Source of the DNA: Actinomycetota bacterium
Lineage (GTDB): Bacteria > Actinomycetota > Actinomycetes > Nanopelagicales > Nanopelagicaceae
DNA: 13,703 nt
NCBI GenBank assembly: GCA_026392815.1
Contig: JAPLBI010000046.1
Span: 1-13,703, forward strand
Reading direction: 5' to 3'
Shown here: positions 1 to 9,129 of the stretch, in pieces
Layout: each line of letters opens with the position of its first letter
Numbering within the stretch: the first letter of the stretch is position 1
Position numbers and translations under genes: made by a program
The notes under the pieces: model-generated
The model's database searches: none
What the model was told of the DNA's origin: nothing
The model's input: the letters and a program-made list of their open reading frames with translations, nothing else

Positions 1-941
1 CCATTTGGCCCAATCACCGTTGTATGAAGCGATTGGTAGAGATTGAATTTCGGCATCGCGATGTAATCTTTAAATCGTCCTGGCACAGGCGACCAGCGAG
101 CGTGAATCGAACCAAGCACTGCGTAGCAATCCTTTACATCATTTACCAAGACACGAATGCCAACTAAGTCATAGATATCGTTGAAATCACGTCCTCGCAC
201 CACCATCTTTTGATAGACGCTGAAATAATGTTTTTTGCGCCCCGTAACGGTGGCTGTTATTGAATCTCGATCTAAATCACTTTGCACCGCATCAATTACC
301 TCTTGCGACAGCGCATCGCGTGATGGTGAACGCTCCGCAACTAACCGCGAAATCTCTTCAAACTTCTTAGGTTCCAAAACCTCGAAGGAGAGATCTTCGA
401 GCTCCCATTTGATTGCATTCATGCCCAAGCGATGCGCTAGAGGGGCATAGATATCTAAAGTTTCACGTGCTTTTCGCTCAGCGCTCTCAGTGCTAACAAA
501 CTTCCAAGTGCGCGCATTATGTAATCGATCTGCAAGTTTTATCACCAGAACTCGAATGTCGCGCGACATGGCAACGACCATCTTGCGAACCGTTTCAGCC
601 TCAGCAGTTGGACCGTAAGTCAACTTATCTAACTTGGTTACACCATCGACTAAGTTGGCGATCTCGTCGCCGAAATCAGAACGCAATTGAGTGAGCGAGT
701 AAGGAGTATCTTCAACGGTGTCGTGCAGAAGTGAGGCAATTATTGTTGTGTCATTTAATCCAAGTTCAGCCAGAATCTGCGAAACCGCAACGGGATGAGT
801 TATGTACTCCTCACCGGATTTACGCATCTGCCCTACATGGGCCTGCTTTGCGATTTCAAAAGCGCGCTCAACTTCAGAGAGCCGACTTGTTGGGTGGCTC
901 TCCTTAAGTGTTGCTAGTAATGGTGCAACTAGAGCGTTCAA
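1..941 (-). CDS. relA: Bifunctional (p)ppGpp synthetase/hydrolase Rel (3' end beyond window)
   Basis: Rel makes and degrades the alarmone (p)ppGpp in the cytoplasm during starvation. I translated the minus strand by hand: 313 codons are open and the gene runs off the left edge without a stop. The N-terminal HD hydrolase domain is intact, with RKSG at residues 40-43, THP at 48-50 and LLHDTVED at 71-78, followed by VTKLDK and [10 protein letters not shown]. The synthetase domain follows, with [16 protein letters not shown] and, close to the window edge, [19 protein letters not shown]. The ACT/TGS regulatory part lies outside. I chose a TTG start at 941 because TAAGG lies 8 nt upstream and overlaps the secF stop, and because the next residues ([11 protein letters not shown]) resemble the start of the conserved region in actinobacterial Rel. 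The frame stays open upstream inside secF, so a longer protein is possible. The gene normally between secF and rel in relatives (apt) is absent. Confidence 0.93.
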   Translation of the reverse strand, partial: MNALVAPLLATLKESHPTSRLSEVERAFEIAKQAHVGQMRKSGEEYITHPVAVSQILAELGLNDTTIIASLLHDTVEDTPYSLTQLRSDFGDEIANLVDGVTKLDKLTYGPTAEAETVRKMVVAMSRDIRVLVIKLADRLHNARTWKFVSTESAERKARETLDIYAPLAHRLGMNAIKWELEDLSFEVLEPKKFEEISRLVAERSPSRDALSQEVIDAVQSDLDRDSITATVTGRKKHYFSVYQKMVVRGRDFNDIYDLVGIRVLVNDVKDCYAVLGSIHARWSPVPGRFKDYIAMPKFNLYQSLHTTVIGPN

Positions 942-949
942 AGGCTGCG

Positions 950-954
950 CCTTA
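950..954 (-). promoter_or_regulatory. Ribosome binding site for rel, embedded in the secF stop
   Basis: On the minus strand TAAGG, whose first three bases are the secF stop codon, is followed 8 nt later by TTG at 941. This is the only Shine-Dalgarno-like match near a start codon here. It supports the TTG start and termination-coupled translation of rel after secF. Confidence 0.45.
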
Positions 955-1866
955 CTTGCGACCCTTGCGCTTTGGTTGATTGCGAGGTCCGCGACCAACG
1001 CTTGGGCGTATCGCCGCTCTCTCGTTATTTGCAGACGATGAAACTGCTACTGGTTCTGCTCCCCCGCGCGAAGCAACTCGCTTTGCAAGTGCCTGCATCG
1101 CTGGTTCCTTCTCGCGAAGTGAAGCCAGGAATGGTGGAGCGATAAATATTGAAGAGTAAGTACCAACTGCAAGTCCGATAAACAGAGCAAGTGATAGATC
1201 CTTGAGGGTTCCGGCGCCAAGTAATCCTGCACCTACAAAGAGGATTGCGAGCGAATAACCAAGGATCGTTAAGAATCCGATCACAGTTGCGGGGGTAACA
1301 TCGAACCCGACGAGTGCATAGATTCCAACTGTAATAAAGACGTCGTGAACAACGGCCACGATCGCAGAAACTGCCATCTTAGGTTCGAAGATCATCGTCA
1401 AGAAGATCATGATTACGATTAAGAATGCGATAAGTCCGTAGAGCGCCTTCTTGGTAATTTCCTTACCCCATGAAGGACCGATCAACTGAGTATCGATAGA
1501 TTCAAGCGGCACGTTAAAGGCGATAGTCAAAGCTTTTTCTACTGCCGCTGACTGTGCCGCAGAAAGCGCGCCGGTCTGAACCTTAACTTTGTCATCACCG
1601 ATCTTCTGAACAATGATTTCTCCTGGAATATCAACATCTGCAACTGCGGCGCGAGCTTGTTCGACAGTAGTACCCGCTTTATTTACTGTGTAAGAAGAAC
1701 CACCCTTAAACTCGATTCCAAGGTGGAGACCTTGAATCAAGAGAGCACCTATTGATAGCAAGATGAAAATTGCTGAAATTGAGTACCAACGACGGCGATT
1801 GCCAACGATGTTAAATGAAGTTTCGCCAGAGTAAAGACGACCACCAAGACCTGAGAGTTTTACCAT
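952..1866 (-). CDS. secF: Protein translocase subunit SecF, with internal deletion
   Basis: SecF partners SecD in the membrane and uses proton flow to complete Sec-dependent export. The 304-aa product has TM1 at about 29-46, the conserved GIEFKGGSS (50-58), an external domain, then IGPSWGKE and TM segments at about 141-160 and 165-188. FLTILGYS ends at S205 and is followed directly by [14 protein letters not shown] (206-219) and the last TM ending in [11 protein letters not shown]. In ordinary SecF, GYS is followed by a DTVVVFD-type motif, a loop and TM5 before the sequence that resumes here, so about 50 residues are missing in frame. Five rather than six TM segments are predicted. The tail is strongly basic (KRKGRK). 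The ATG at 1866 has GGAGG 8 nt upstream (1875-1879), and only 3 nt separate it from the secD stop. Identity is secure; activity is doubtful, and an assembly error is possible. Confidence 0.93.
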   Translation of the reverse strand: MVKLSGLGGRLYSGETSFNIVGNRRRWYSISAIFILLSIGALLIQGLHLGIEFKGGSSYTVNKAGTTVEQARAAVADVDIPGEIIVQKIGDDKVKVQTGALSAAQSAAVEKALTIAFNVPLESIDTQLIGPSWGKEITKKALYGLIAFLIVIMIFLTMIFEPKMAVSAIVAVVHDVFITVGIYALVGFDVTPATVIGFLTILGYSLAILFVGAGLLGAGTLKDLSLALFIGLAVGTYSSIFIAPPFLASLREKEPAMQALAKRVASRGGAEPVAVSSSANNERAAIRPSVGRGPRNQPKRKGRK

Positions 1867-1869
1867 GGC

Positions 1870-3444
1870 TTATGCCTCCAATGTTGAAACAGACTGGGTA
1901 GATACAGTTTTGGTTGAATCAGCTGTGATTGATGCAGTTCTATAATTCTTCATACCGATGCTCTTAGGCGATAGCCCCGAAAGCGGATGACCGGAAGAGA
2001 AGAATTTAACTCCGGCCAAGATGCTCACCATTGGCTTGGTGAAGAAGAAGACGATAATTAAATCGACCAATGTTGTGAGACCTAGAGTGAAAGCAAAGCC
2101 ACGTACTCCACCAACTGCGAAGAAGTAGAGCAAAGCAGCCGCAATCAGAGAAACAGCATCTGCAACCAAGATCGTGTGGCGCGCCTTAGCCCAACCACTT
2201 TCAACTGCCGAGCGGATTGAACGGCCTTCACGCGCTTCATCGCGGATACGTTCGAAGAAGACGATAAATGAGTCTGCGGTAACACCGATTGCCACAATGG
2301 CACCTGCGATACCTGCCAAGGTGAGAGTAAATCCAATAGTTTCACCGAGTACCAGGAAGAGCAGGTAAACAATTGCAGCTGCTAGCGCAAGTGAACCAAC
2401 TACTACGAGTCCAAGTCCGCGATAGTAAAGAAGTGAATAGATAAGAACTAAACCAAGACCCAACGCACCAGCCAAAAGGCCAGCGCTTAACTGGTCAGCG
2501 CCCAGAGTTGGTGATACTTGTTGCACCTCACCGCGGTCGAATGCCAACGGCAACGCTCCGTATTTAAGAACGTTTGCCAGATCTTGCGCTTCAACTTGTG
2601 AGAAAGACCCAGTGATCTGAGCATTTCCTGATGGAATCGCTTCATTAATTCTTGGTGCGGAAACAACTAAACCATCGAGAACAATCGCAACTTGATTGAG
2701 AGGTGATTGCAGCGAAGTTACGCGGTTAGTTAGCGCACCAAATGCCTTTGTGCCATCGCCATTGAAGGTTAGAGAAACAAACCAAGCAAGGCCTTGAGAT
2801 GGGTCATATCCAGCCTCCGCAGAAGAGACTTGAGTTCCGAGAACTTCGGCTGGAGCGAGAATGTACTTTGCACCACCATCGCGTGAACAAGAAACAATTG
2901 TGTCGGCCGGACTATCAGCGCCAGTACCTTCACGACTAGCAGGATCGGTACAGTCAAGTGCCGCGTACTTCGCATTGAGATCAGCGTTAACACCGGCTGC
3001 AGGTGTTGCAGCAGTTGAAGTGTCAGCAGGATTTGATACGCCAGAACCTTCTGCTAGTACCTGACGAAAACGTAGCTCTGCAGTTTGTCCAACCAGATCC
3101 ACAACACGACGTCCGCTATCTCCTGGAACAGAGATTACGATCTGTCGATTAGTTCCGCTTCCTTGAGCGGTAACTTCACTTTCTGCTACGCCAATTGAGT
3201 CTACGCGTTGGCGAATAATTGAGACTGCTTGATCAATCGCCTCAGAAGTAACCTTGTTGGAGTCATTTGATGCTCGGGGTTGCAGCGTCACGCTGGTTCC
3301 GCCACGAAGATCGAGGCCTAGCTTCACCGATGAAACACCTTGGATAAAGGTGGTTGCAAGTAGACCGAAGATAATGAGCGCCAGAATCAAAAGAGCGCGG
3401 CCAGAGCGGGCAGGGCTCTTCACAGTTTTATTTGGTGTGGACAT
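1870..3444 (-). CDS. secD: Protein translocase subunit SecD
   Basis: SecD forms the SecDF complex that helps pull exported proteins out of the SecYEG channel. The 524-aa product begins with a short basic tail and TM1 (about 17-34), followed by the hallmark GLDLRGG (43-49). The large external P1 region contains SIIRQRVDSIGVAE and the family signature RINEAIPSG. The C-terminal membrane domain includes LTLAGIAGAIVAIGVTADS and the conserved TADSFIVFFERIRDE (389-403), then the conserved GFAFTLGLTTLVD. All expected SecD motifs are intact, unlike neighbouring SecF. A Ser/Thr/Ala-rich stretch in the external domain (SNPADTSTAATPAAG) looks like a lineage-specific insertion. I start at the ATG at 3444: the open frame extends to 3528, but the extra 28 residues lie inside ruvB and have no SecD-like features. 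The start is 11 nt after the ruvB stop, with no yajC between and no clear Shine-Dalgarno, suggesting coupling to ruvB. Confidence 0.96.
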   Translation of the reverse strand: MSTPNKTVKSPARSGRALLILALIIFGLLATTFIQGVSSVKLGLDLRGGTSVTLQPRASNDSNKVTSEAIDQAVSIIRQRVDSIGVAESEVTAQGSGTNRQIVISVPGDSGRRVVDLVGQTAELRFRQVLAEGSGVSNPADTSTAATPAAGVNADLNAKYAALDCTDPASREGTGADSPADTIVSCSRDGGAKYILAPAEVLGTQVSSAEAGYDPSQGLAWFVSLTFNGDGTKAFGALTNRVTSLQSPLNQVAIVLDGLVVSAPRINEAIPSGNAQITGSFSQVEAQDLANVLKYGALPLAFDRGEVQQVSPTLGADQLSAGLLAGALGLGLVLIYSLLYYRGLGLVVVGSLALAAAIVYLLFLVLGETIGFTLTLAGIAGAIVAIGVTADSFIVFFERIRDEAREGRSIRSAVESGWAKARHTILVADAVSLIAAALLYFFAVGGVRGFAFTLGLTTLVDLIIVFFFTKPMVSILAGVKFFSSGHPLSGLSPKSIGMKNYRTASITADSTKTVSTQSVSTLEA

Positions 3445-3455
3445 AAGAGCAGAGT

Positions 3456-4523
3456 CTATGCGTTGGGCGCGGGCGTGTCGAAAAGGGTTGCAATCCCAGC
3501 AGGAGGGGTTCTCCCTAAATGGCGCCATCCGAGTTCGGTGGCGATACGACCCCGCGGAGTTCGAGCCATAAATCCATTTCTAACCAAGAAAGGTTCAGCC
3601 ACGGCTTCGACCGTTTCCGTCTCTTCTCCCACCGCAATCGCCAGCGTTGAAAGACCTACCGGTCCCCCATTAAATCGCTCGATGAGCGCTGTAAGAACTG
3701 AGCGATCTAACCGATCTAAACCTTTCTCATCAACCTCATACATTTCAAGCGCTGCCATCGCATCTGAGTGAGTGAGGGCATTTGCAGCTTTAGCGCTGGC
3801 TCCACCACTTGAACGTACTTGGGCATAGTCGCGGACACGACGCAATAAACGATTGGCGATACGTGGTGTGCCGCGAGACCTGCCGGCAACTTCAAGTACT
3901 GCCTCTTCTTCAATTGTCAGCTGCAGTAAAGCGGCGCTGCGACGAATAACTTCAGCGAGTTCCGATGCCTCATAGAAATCAAGATGTGCAGTAAATCCGA
4001 AGCGATCTCTTAGTGGACTTGGAAGTAAACCTGCGCGAGTAGTTGCTCCAACTAGTGTGAAGCGCGGCAGTTGCAAGGGAATCGCAGTTGCTCCCGGACC
4101 TTTACCAACAACAACGTCAACTCGGAAATCTTCCATTGCAAGATAGAGAAGTTCTTCGGCAGGTCTTGGCAAACGATGAATCTCATCTAAGAAGAGAATT
4201 TCTCCCTCAACTAGTGAAGATAAAATCGCTGCTAAATCTCCAGCATGAGTGATTGCAGGGCCGCTGGTAATTCGAATCGGCGTTTGCATCTCGCTCGCCA
4301 AGATCAAAGCCAGAGTTGTCTTTCCTAGACCGGGCGGACCGCTAAGCAAGATGTGATCGGCTGCAGAGCCGCGTGAACGCGCTGCTGATAACAAGACATC
4401 TATCTGATCTCGAACACGATGTTGCCCAATGAAATCATCGAGAGTCTTTGGACGTAGCGCATGTTCGGCAGCTGAGTCATCCTGACTAAATTCTGGCGCA
4501 ACTAAACGATCATCGCTCATATC
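3456..4523 (-). CDS. ruvB: Holliday junction branch migration helicase RuvB
   Basis: RuvB is the hexameric AAA+ motor that, with RuvA, drives branch migration of Holliday junctions in recombination repair. From the ATG at 4523 the protein is 355 aa, near the usual length. Visible parts are the RuvB-typical [12 protein letters not shown] (22-33), Walker A GPPGLGKT (61-68), Walker [26 protein letters not shown], sensor 1 GATTRAG, the arginine-finger region SPLRDRFGF, sensor 2 region [16 protein letters not shown], and the C-terminal winged helix with [10 protein letters not shown] and ARTPRGR. The frame also has GTG codons at 4532 and 4544; the latter would overlap ruvA by 11 nt and give 362 aa. 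I prefer the ATG, with weak AAGTGG about 8 nt upstream, but the choice is not certain. It lies between ruvA and secD in the same transcriptional run. Confidence 0.96.
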   Translation of the reverse strand, partial: DMSDDRLVAPEFSQDDSAAEHALRPKTLDDFIGQHRVRDQIDVLLSAARSRGSAADHILLSGPPGLGKTTLALILASEMQTPIRITSGPAITHAGDLAAILSSLVEGEILFLDEIHRLPRPAEELLYLAMEDFRVDVVVGKGPGATAIPLQLPRFTLVGATTRAGLLPSPLRDRFGFTAHLDFYEASELAEVIRRSAALLQLTIEEEAVLEVAGRSRGTPRIANRLLRRVRDYAQVRSSGGASAKAANALTHSDAMAALEMYEVDEKGLDRLDRSVLTALIERFNGGPVGLSTLAIAVGEETETVEAVAEPFLVRNGFMARTPRGRIATELGWRHLGRTPPAGIATLFDTPAPNA

Positions 4524-4533
4524 GTTAGCCACT

Positions 4534-5139
4534 TTAACGCCCACCTTGCGAGAGCGCGCGCTTTAAAAGATCAGAAAGTTCGAGGGTTTGCGCATCGATT
4601 CCGTCTTCAGATAAACGCGCAACGACGCTAGATATCGCAGCATCTGAATCCTTGGCGTTAAAACCGAGCGAGACTAATGCGCTAGTTAACTGTTCGCGCC
4701 AGACAGGTTGATGGCGATCGCTCTTTGATGAAGTTCCAAAATCAGTTAACTTGCCCTTTAACTCAAGAATCAAACGTTGCGCACCTTTTCGACCTATGCC
4801 CGGCACCTTCTCGATCGCCGAAATATCTTCTTGGGCTACAGCAATGGCTAATTGCGATGGTGAGAGCGCCGAAACAATGGAGAGCGCCACCTTTGGACCA
4901 ATTCCACTAACTGTCTGGACTAGCTCAAAGAGAGCGCGATCTCCATCTTCTAGAAATCCATAAAGCGTTAACGCATCTTCGCGAACTACCAGCGTGGTAA
5001 ACAACTGCACTTGAACGCCAATATTCAACTGGGCAGATGTCTTCTGCGTAACCGCAAGAGATAAACCGACTCCGCCGACTTCGACGATCGTTTTATCTAT
5101 TGAAATGGATCGGACAACGCCGTTAACAAGTGAAATCAT
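4534..5139 (-). CDS. ruvA: Holliday junction branch migration protein RuvA
   Basis: RuvA binds four-way DNA junctions and loads RuvB. The 201-aa length is typical. The N-terminal OB-fold domain starts with the family-typical MISLVNGVV and includes [15 protein letters not shown]. Two helix-hairpin-helix motifs follow, VSGIGPKVA and [12 protein letters not shown], then LELKGKL. A low-complexity linker ([11 protein letters not shown]) leads to the C-terminal three-helix domain that contacts RuvB ([16 protein letters not shown]). The ATG overlaps the ruvC stop in an ATGA arrangement (5136-5139), so translation is probably coupled. The Shine-Dalgarno is weak, in keeping with this. ruvB follows within a few bases. 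Confidence 0.96.
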   Translation of the reverse strand: MISLVNGVVRSISIDKTIVEVGGVGLSLAVTQKTSAQLNIGVQVQLFTTLVVREDALTLYGFLEDGDRALFELVQTVSGIGPKVALSIVSALSPSQLAIAVAQEDISAIEKVPGIGRKGAQRLILELKGKLTDFGTSSKSDRHQPVWREQLTSALVSLGFNAKDSDAAISSVVARLSEDGIDAQTLELSDLLKRALSQGGR

Positions 5140-5690
5140 TTGCGAACCAACTTGGCTAGCCGTGATTTTTCAGCAGCCAGCGCAGATGCAATTTTGCTGT
5201 TGCCACCACCACGCCAAATGTGGCAGATCGCCAACGCCAAAGCATCGGTGCTATCAACCGGTTTAGGTATCTCGGTTAAGGAAAGCAATCTTTTAACCAT
5301 CTCAGCGACTTGGACTTTATTTGCGCGACCTGAACCAGTTACTGCAGCTTTAACTTCACTCGGTGTGTGCATGACAACTGGAATACCTGCTCTTGCAGCA
5401 ACTAGTAGTGCAATGCCCGCGGCTTGTCCGGTGCCCATCACGGTACGAACATTGTGCTGGGAGAAGACTCTCTCAACTGCGATGCGATCAGGTTGATATT
5501 TGCTGACCCAATTGGTGATCTCTTCCTCGAGTTGCAAGAGACGTTGTTCTAGCGGGTTATCGCTGGGAGTCTTGATGACTCCCACACTAATTAACTTAAG
5601 TGGTGATCCGGGTAGACCTTCAATTACACCAATGCCGCAGCGCGTAAGGCCTGGGTCGATACCCAAAACTCTCAGCGTTGCTTGGCTCAT
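5136..5690 (-). CDS. ruvC: Crossover junction endodeoxyribonuclease RuvC
   Basis: RuvC resolves Holliday junctions by paired nicking after RuvAB has moved the branch point. The 184-aa protein has the RNase H-like fold signatures and all four acidic catalytic residues expected from E. coli RuvC: D12 in [11 protein letters not shown]73 in IAVERVF, and D146 and D149 in [12 protein letters not shown]. Other family blocks are the [13 protein letters not shown] region, the [20 protein letters not shown] region and the basic C-terminal tail ([10 protein letters not shown]). It sits 33 nt downstream of the yebC stop and overlaps ruvA by 4 nt, the classic yebC-ruvC-ruvA-ruvB order. No strong Shine-Dalgarno precedes the ATG. 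Confidence 0.96.
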   Translation of the reverse strand: MSQATLRVLGIDPGLTRCGIGVIEGLPGSPLKLISVGVIKTPSDNPLEQRLLQLEEEITNWVSKYQPDRIAVERVFSQHNVRTVMGTGQAAGIALLVAARAGIPVVMHTPSEVKAAVTGSGRANKVQVAEMVKRLLSLTEIPKPVDSTDALALAICHIWRGGGNSKIASALAAEKSRLAKLVRK

Positions 5691-5723
5691 AACTTCAAAG
5701 CCTATGTCCGAGTCCGCAAAGAG

Positions 5724-6476
5724 CTAGGAAAGGCTCGCCATAACTTCGTCGGAGACATCAAAGTTGCTGTAAACATTCTGCACATCATCTAACTCTTCAA
5801 TGGCGTCAATGAGTTCAAAGACCTTGGTGGCACCTTCTGCATCCAAGGGAATAGACATCGATGGCAAGAATGATGAATCCGCAGATTCGTAATCAAGGCC
5901 AGAGTTCTGCAACGCTGTGCGAACCGCGACAAGGTCGCTAGCCTCGCAGACCACTTCAAAAGATTCGCCTAAATCGTTAACTTCCTCGGCACCGGCTTCA
6001 AGTACAGATTCAAGAATTTTCTCTTCCGTTACCGACTCCGCCTTGGCAATGATGATTACACCTTTGCGATTAAAGAGATAGGAAACAGATCCTGGATCTG
6101 CCATCGAACCACCGTTGCGAGTAACAGCTACGCGAACTTCCGAAGCAGCACGATTTCGGTTATCTGATAAACATTCGATCATGATCGCAACGCCATTTGG
6201 ACCATAACCTTCGTACATAATTGTCTGCCAGTCAGATCCACCAGATTCGAGTCCAGCGCCACGCTTTACCGCTCTTTCGATGTTATCGGCAGGCATCGAG
6301 TTTTTCTTCGCCTTTGCAATTGCGTCGAAGAGAGTTGGATTGCCATCAACATCTGGCCCACCATTACGCGATGCAACTTCAATTGCTTTAATCAGTTTTG
6401 CAAAGTTCTTTGCACGGCGGCTATCGATTACCGCTTTCTTATGCTTTGTCGTTGCCCATTTGGAATGGCCTGACAT
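5724..6476 (-). CDS. yebC: YebC/PmpR family protein (TACO1-like)
   Basis: This 250-aa protein is a full-length YebC/TACO1 family member. It begins [14 protein letters not shown] with [16 protein letters not shown] right after, and contains [47 protein letters not shown] and [15 protein letters not shown], all strongly conserved blocks. The family has been described both as DNA-binding regulators and, more recently, as ribosome-associated factors that relieve stalling, as for mitochondrial TACO1; the sequence alone does not decide between these. The start is well supported: GAGG lies about 7 nt before the ATG. The 60-nt gap to pdxT upstream is one of the largest in the run and could hold an internal promoter, though I find no clear -35/-10 pair. 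ruvC follows, as in many bacteria. Confidence 0.96.
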   Translation of the reverse strand: MSGHSKWATTKHKKAVIDSRRAKNFAKLIKAIEVASRNGGPDVDGNPTLFDAIAKAKKNSMPADNIERAVKRGAGLESGGSDWQTIMYEGYGPNGVAIMIECLSDNRNRAASEVRVAVTRNGGSMADPGSVSYLFNRKGVIIIAKAESVTEEKILESVLEAGAEEVNDLGESFEVVCEASDLVAVRTALQNSGLDYESADSSFLPSMSIPLDAEGATKVFELIDAIEELDDVQNVYSNFDVSDEVMASLS

Positions 6477-6536
6477 GGCGTAACCTCAAACTTTCACTCT
6501 CGTTGAGCGGTATCTAAACCGCGTAATTCACTTCGC

Positions 6537-7127
6537 TTACTTTATCGCGCCGGTACAGACTTGATCAAAGAAGTAGCGATGTACGCGTAAATCTCCAGTT
6601 AACTCGGGATGGAATGAGGTTGCCAAGAGCCTTCCTTGTCGAACGGCTACCGCGTGCGATCCCTGCGCAGTTTTCACTGATGCTAGGACCTCAACCGATG
6701 CGCCTATTTCTTCAACCCACGGCGCACGAATGAAGACCGCGTGAAGATTAACGCCTTGAAAATCAAGATCGCTTTCAAAAGAATCAACTTGGCGACCAAA
6801 GGCATTTCGTCGCACTGTCATATCAATGCCACCGAAAGTTTCTTGGCCATCTGATCCATCAATAATTCGATCGGCTAAAAGAATCATTCCCGCGCAAGAT
6901 CCGTAGACCGGCATACCCGATTTGATTCTGTCTCTAATCGGTTCCATCAGGTTAAAGGTCGCTGCAAGATGGGCAATCGTTGTTGATTCTCCCCCAGGAA
7001 GAATTAACGCATCAACTTCGGCAAGTTCTTCCGGGCGACGCACTGTGAGTGCAGCGTGGCCGGCGCTCTTTGCTGCAACTAGGTGTTCGCGAAAATCACC
7101 TTGTAGAGCAAGAACGCCAATCTTCAT
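6537..7127 (-). CDS. pdxT: Pyridoxal 5'-phosphate synthase glutaminase subunit PdxT
   Basis: PdxT is the class I glutamine amidotransferase that supplies ammonia to PdxS for vitamin B6 (PLP) synthesis. The 196-aa protein starts with the canonical [14 protein letters not shown] and shows the oxyanion motif LPGGESTTI (43-51), the nucleophile C78 in [10 protein letters not shown], and the His/Glu pair H173 and E175 in SFHPELTGD. All catalytic residues are present. It lies 11 nt after pdxS, with little Shine-Dalgarno signal, so it is probably translated by coupling with its partner. It is followed by a 60-nt spacer before yebC. Confidence 0.97.
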   Translation of the reverse strand: MKIGVLALQGDFREHLVAAKSAGHAALTVRRPEELAEVDALILPGGESTTIAHLAATFNLMEPIRDRIKSGMPVYGSCAGMILLADRIIDGSDGQETFGGIDMTVRRNAFGRQVDSFESDLDFQGVNLHAVFIRAPWVEEIGASVEVLASVKTAQGSHAVAVRQGRLLATSFHPELTGDLRVHRYFFDQVCTGAIK

Positions 7128-7138
7128 TTTCTAATGAA

Positions 7139-8026
7139 CTACCAACCGCGATCAGCTAAGCGGTGTGGCGCAGGAAGATCAGCAACGTTGATTCCCACCA
7201 TCGCTTCACCAAGGCCACGTGAGGCATCGGCAATAACTTTGGCATCTTCGAAGAATGTCGTGGCTTTAACGCAAGCTGCTGCGCGCGTTGCGGGATCGCC
7301 TGACTTAAAGATTCCTGAGCCGATAAATACTCCATCAGCGCCCATCTGCATCATCAAGGCTGCATCAGCAGGAGTTGCGATACCACCTGCAGTAAAGAGA
7401 ACAACTGGAAGTTTTCCAGTCTCGGCTACTTCCTTAACAAGTGCGTATGGAGCCTGTAGCTCTTTAGCGGCAACATAGAGTTCATCTTCGCGCATTGAAG
7501 ATAGGCGACGGATTTCTGCACCGATCTTGCGCATATGCATCATGGCGTTGGAAACGTCTCCAGTACCTGCTTCGCCCTTCGAGCGAATCATTGCCGCGCC
7601 TTCGTTGATGCGACGGAGCGCTTCACCTAAGTTGGTTGCACCACATACAAAAGGAACCTTGAAATCCCACTTATCAATATGGTTTTCAAAATCTGCTGGA
7701 GTTAAAACTTCTGACTCATCTATGTAATCGACGCCCAGAGATTCGAGAATGCGCGCTTCGACGAAGTGACCGATACGAGCCTTAGCCATAACGGGAATTG
7801 TTACCGCAGCCTTAATCTTTTCGATCATGTCTGGATCTGACATACGTGCGACGCCACCTTGGGCACGAATATCTGCGGGAACTCGCTCGAGCGCCATGAC
7901 AGCACATGCGCCAGCATCTTGAGCGATCTTGGCCTGCTCAACGTTGACGACATCCATGATCACGCCACCCTTAAGCATTTCTGCCATACCGCGCTTGACG
8001 CGAGCTGTTCCGACTGCTTCCGACAT
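7139..8026 (-). CDS. pdxS: Pyridoxal 5'-phosphate synthase synthase subunit PdxS
   Basis: PdxS condenses ribose 5-phosphate, glyceraldehyde 3-phosphate and ammonia (from PdxT) into PLP. The 295-aa length is standard. The TIM-barrel protein is highly conserved: [17 protein letters not shown] near the N-terminus, the substrate lysine K82 in [14 protein letters not shown], the second lysine K150 in [11 protein letters not shown], and the glycine-rich phosphate site [31 protein letters not shown]. The C-terminus ends in RGW as in other PdxS proteins. An excellent AGGGAG lies 6 nt before the ATG (8033-8038), and the 47-nt spacer upstream is AT-rich. A separate promoter for pdxST is therefore plausible, but I could not define a convincing -35/-10 pair. 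No MocR-type regulator gene is in the window. Confidence 0.98.
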   Translation of the reverse strand: MSEAVGTARVKRGMAEMLKGGVIMDVVNVEQAKIAQDAGACAVMALERVPADIRAQGGVARMSDPDMIEKIKAAVTIPVMAKARIGHFVEARILESLGVDYIDESEVLTPADFENHIDKWDFKVPFVCGATNLGEALRRINEGAAMIRSKGEAGTGDVSNAMMHMRKIGAEIRRLSSMREDELYVAAKELQAPYALVKEVAETGKLPVVLFTAGGIATPADAALMMQMGADGVFIGSGIFKSGDPATRAAACVKATTFFEDAKVIADASRGLGEAMVGINVADLPAPHRLADRGW

Positions 8027-8073
8027 CGCTAACTCCCTAAATAATTTTCTTAAAAATAGTGAAGGGCTTAATA

Positions 8074-9129
8074 CTACTTTGCTGTGGCAGATGGCGCATC
8101 CGCTGGGCTTTTCGATGGAATAGGCGTAAATACAGGTTCCTTATCGGTTAGCGCGATCCAAATTTGCCCCGCTGCGAAGGGTATTTCTTCTCCAGAAGTG
8201 GTTTTCCAAGAAGTTCCCACATCCGGTGTTGCTCGTTCCCAAAGAGCGGCGATGTATTTTCCATCACGAAGAATGTAACCACGTCCAGAGCCAACAGTTG
8301 CAGTAAATGGCGTCACTCCGCCGAACTTATCTCCATATTCGGATGGCGTGATTGAAACGATTTGAATCACGAATGTGCTGGCACCTAAATGCGTTCCGTT
8401 TGCTGCAAGATTTGCTACTCCGCTATGTGAAAGCAGCCAACGCTTCTCAGTTGACGACCAGACCGCATCGTATGAATTTGCGGGCCAGGAAACTTTTGCT
8501 GAGACGATCGCAGTTCCAGTATCGAAGGATTCTGCGAAGTTCCATCCAGCGCTCTTTGAGATTGCGACAGGAAGTTGCTGTTCCTTAACTTTTTGCATCA
8601 AAGCCTGCGCCTGCAACATCATCGCCGTTGGTGCGCTACGAAGCGGATCGTTTGAATAGATTTCCCGCGACTGGCGCTGTGCTCCCAAGTTCTCTAAGTT
8701 TGCAGCCGCGATAACTGTTAACAACTTCTTCTGCGCTCCGCTGTAAGCAAAGGCAACGCGGCCAAACTGTTCAAGAATTTCTATATCTGAGATGCGGGCA
8801 CTTCTAACAGGTCCGATAACTGCTGGAATTTTAGAGGAGAAGACTGCTGCGATTCTGGTGAGACCGCCTTCCACTTGTTCGATGTAAACCACATCCGCAT
8901 CTTCCAAACCTGCCTGTGGGTGTGCCGCCCGAGTGTCATCGATCTTTACGACCAAGATCGGTCCATCAATCCCGATGCGTCCACTTAATGAGTTAACCGG
9001 CTCTGGATCCTTAAAGACGTTTTCGATCTCGCCCAACTTTGAAAACTGATCCGGGGAAATAATACTCAACCCAACAATAACTACTGAGCCAACTCCAATT
9101 AACGAGATTACAAACTTTTTAAAGAACAT
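8074..9129 (-). CDS. DUF3048 (YerB-like) membrane-anchored protein
   Basis: The 351-aa protein matches the DUF3048 family, typified by the B. subtilis lipoprotein YerB, whose function is not established. One hydrophobic segment at about residues 6-24, after a short basic start (FFKKF), should act as an uncleaved anchor; I see no lipobox cysteine, so it is probably not a lipoprotein. The N-terminal DUF3048 block runs from about residue 58: [35 protein letters not shown] and IGPVRSAR. The C-terminal block includes [31 protein letters not shown] and [10 protein letters not shown] Pro/Ala/Ser-rich tail ends the protein. The bulk is expected outside the membrane. Its start overlaps the upstream LemA-like gene by 11 nt, implying coupled expression. 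A cell-envelope role is inferred from topology and the neighbouring PIM genes only. Confidence 0.85.
   Translation of the reverse strand: MFFKKFVISLIGVGSVVIVGLSIISPDQFSKLGEIENVFKDPEPVNSLSGRIGIDGPILVVKIDDTRAAHPQAGLEDADVVYIEQVEGGLTRIAAVFSSKIPAVIGPVRSARISDIEILEQFGRVAFAYSGAQKKLLTVIAAANLENLGAQRQSREIYSNDPLRSAPTAMMLQAQALMQKVKEQQLPVAISKSAGWNFAESFDTGTAIVSAKVSWPANSYDAVWSSTEKRWLLSHSGVANLAANGTHLGASTFVIQIVSITPSEYGDKFGGVTPFTATVGSGRGYILRDGKYIAALWERATPDVGTSWKTTSGEEIPFAAGQIWIALTDKEPVFTPIPSKSPADAPSATAK

Noticed and set aside
3445..3528. An N-terminal extension of 28 residues on secD reaching into ruvB
   Set aside because: It overlaps ruvB coding sequence, resembles no SecD N-terminus, and a good ATG at 3444 is followed at once by a normal basic stretch and TM1.
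3463..3771. Plus-strand open frame of 102 codons opposite ruvB
   Set aside because: It lies wholly antisense to a clear ruvB gene and encodes no recognisable motif; it reflects codon bias of the real gene.
4524..4544. Longer RuvB starting at GTG 4544 or GTG 4532
   Set aside because: Possible, but the ATG at 4523 gives a family-typical length and does not overlap ruvA; noted as an alternative only.
5140..5496. Plus-strand open frame of 118 codons opposite ruvC
   Set aside because: Antisense shadow of an intact ruvC with all catalytic residues; no homology seen.
6507..6522. Inverted repeat with a 5-bp stem (GCGGT/ACCGC) and 6-nt loop between pdxT and yebC
   Set aside because: The stem is too short and no T-run follows on the minus strand, so it is not a credible terminator; it could be an operator but nothing supports that.
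8027..8073. Promoter for pdxST in the AT-rich spacer
   Set aside because: TATTTT and similar hexamers occur, but none has a -35 at proper spacing; AT-richness alone is not enough to call it.
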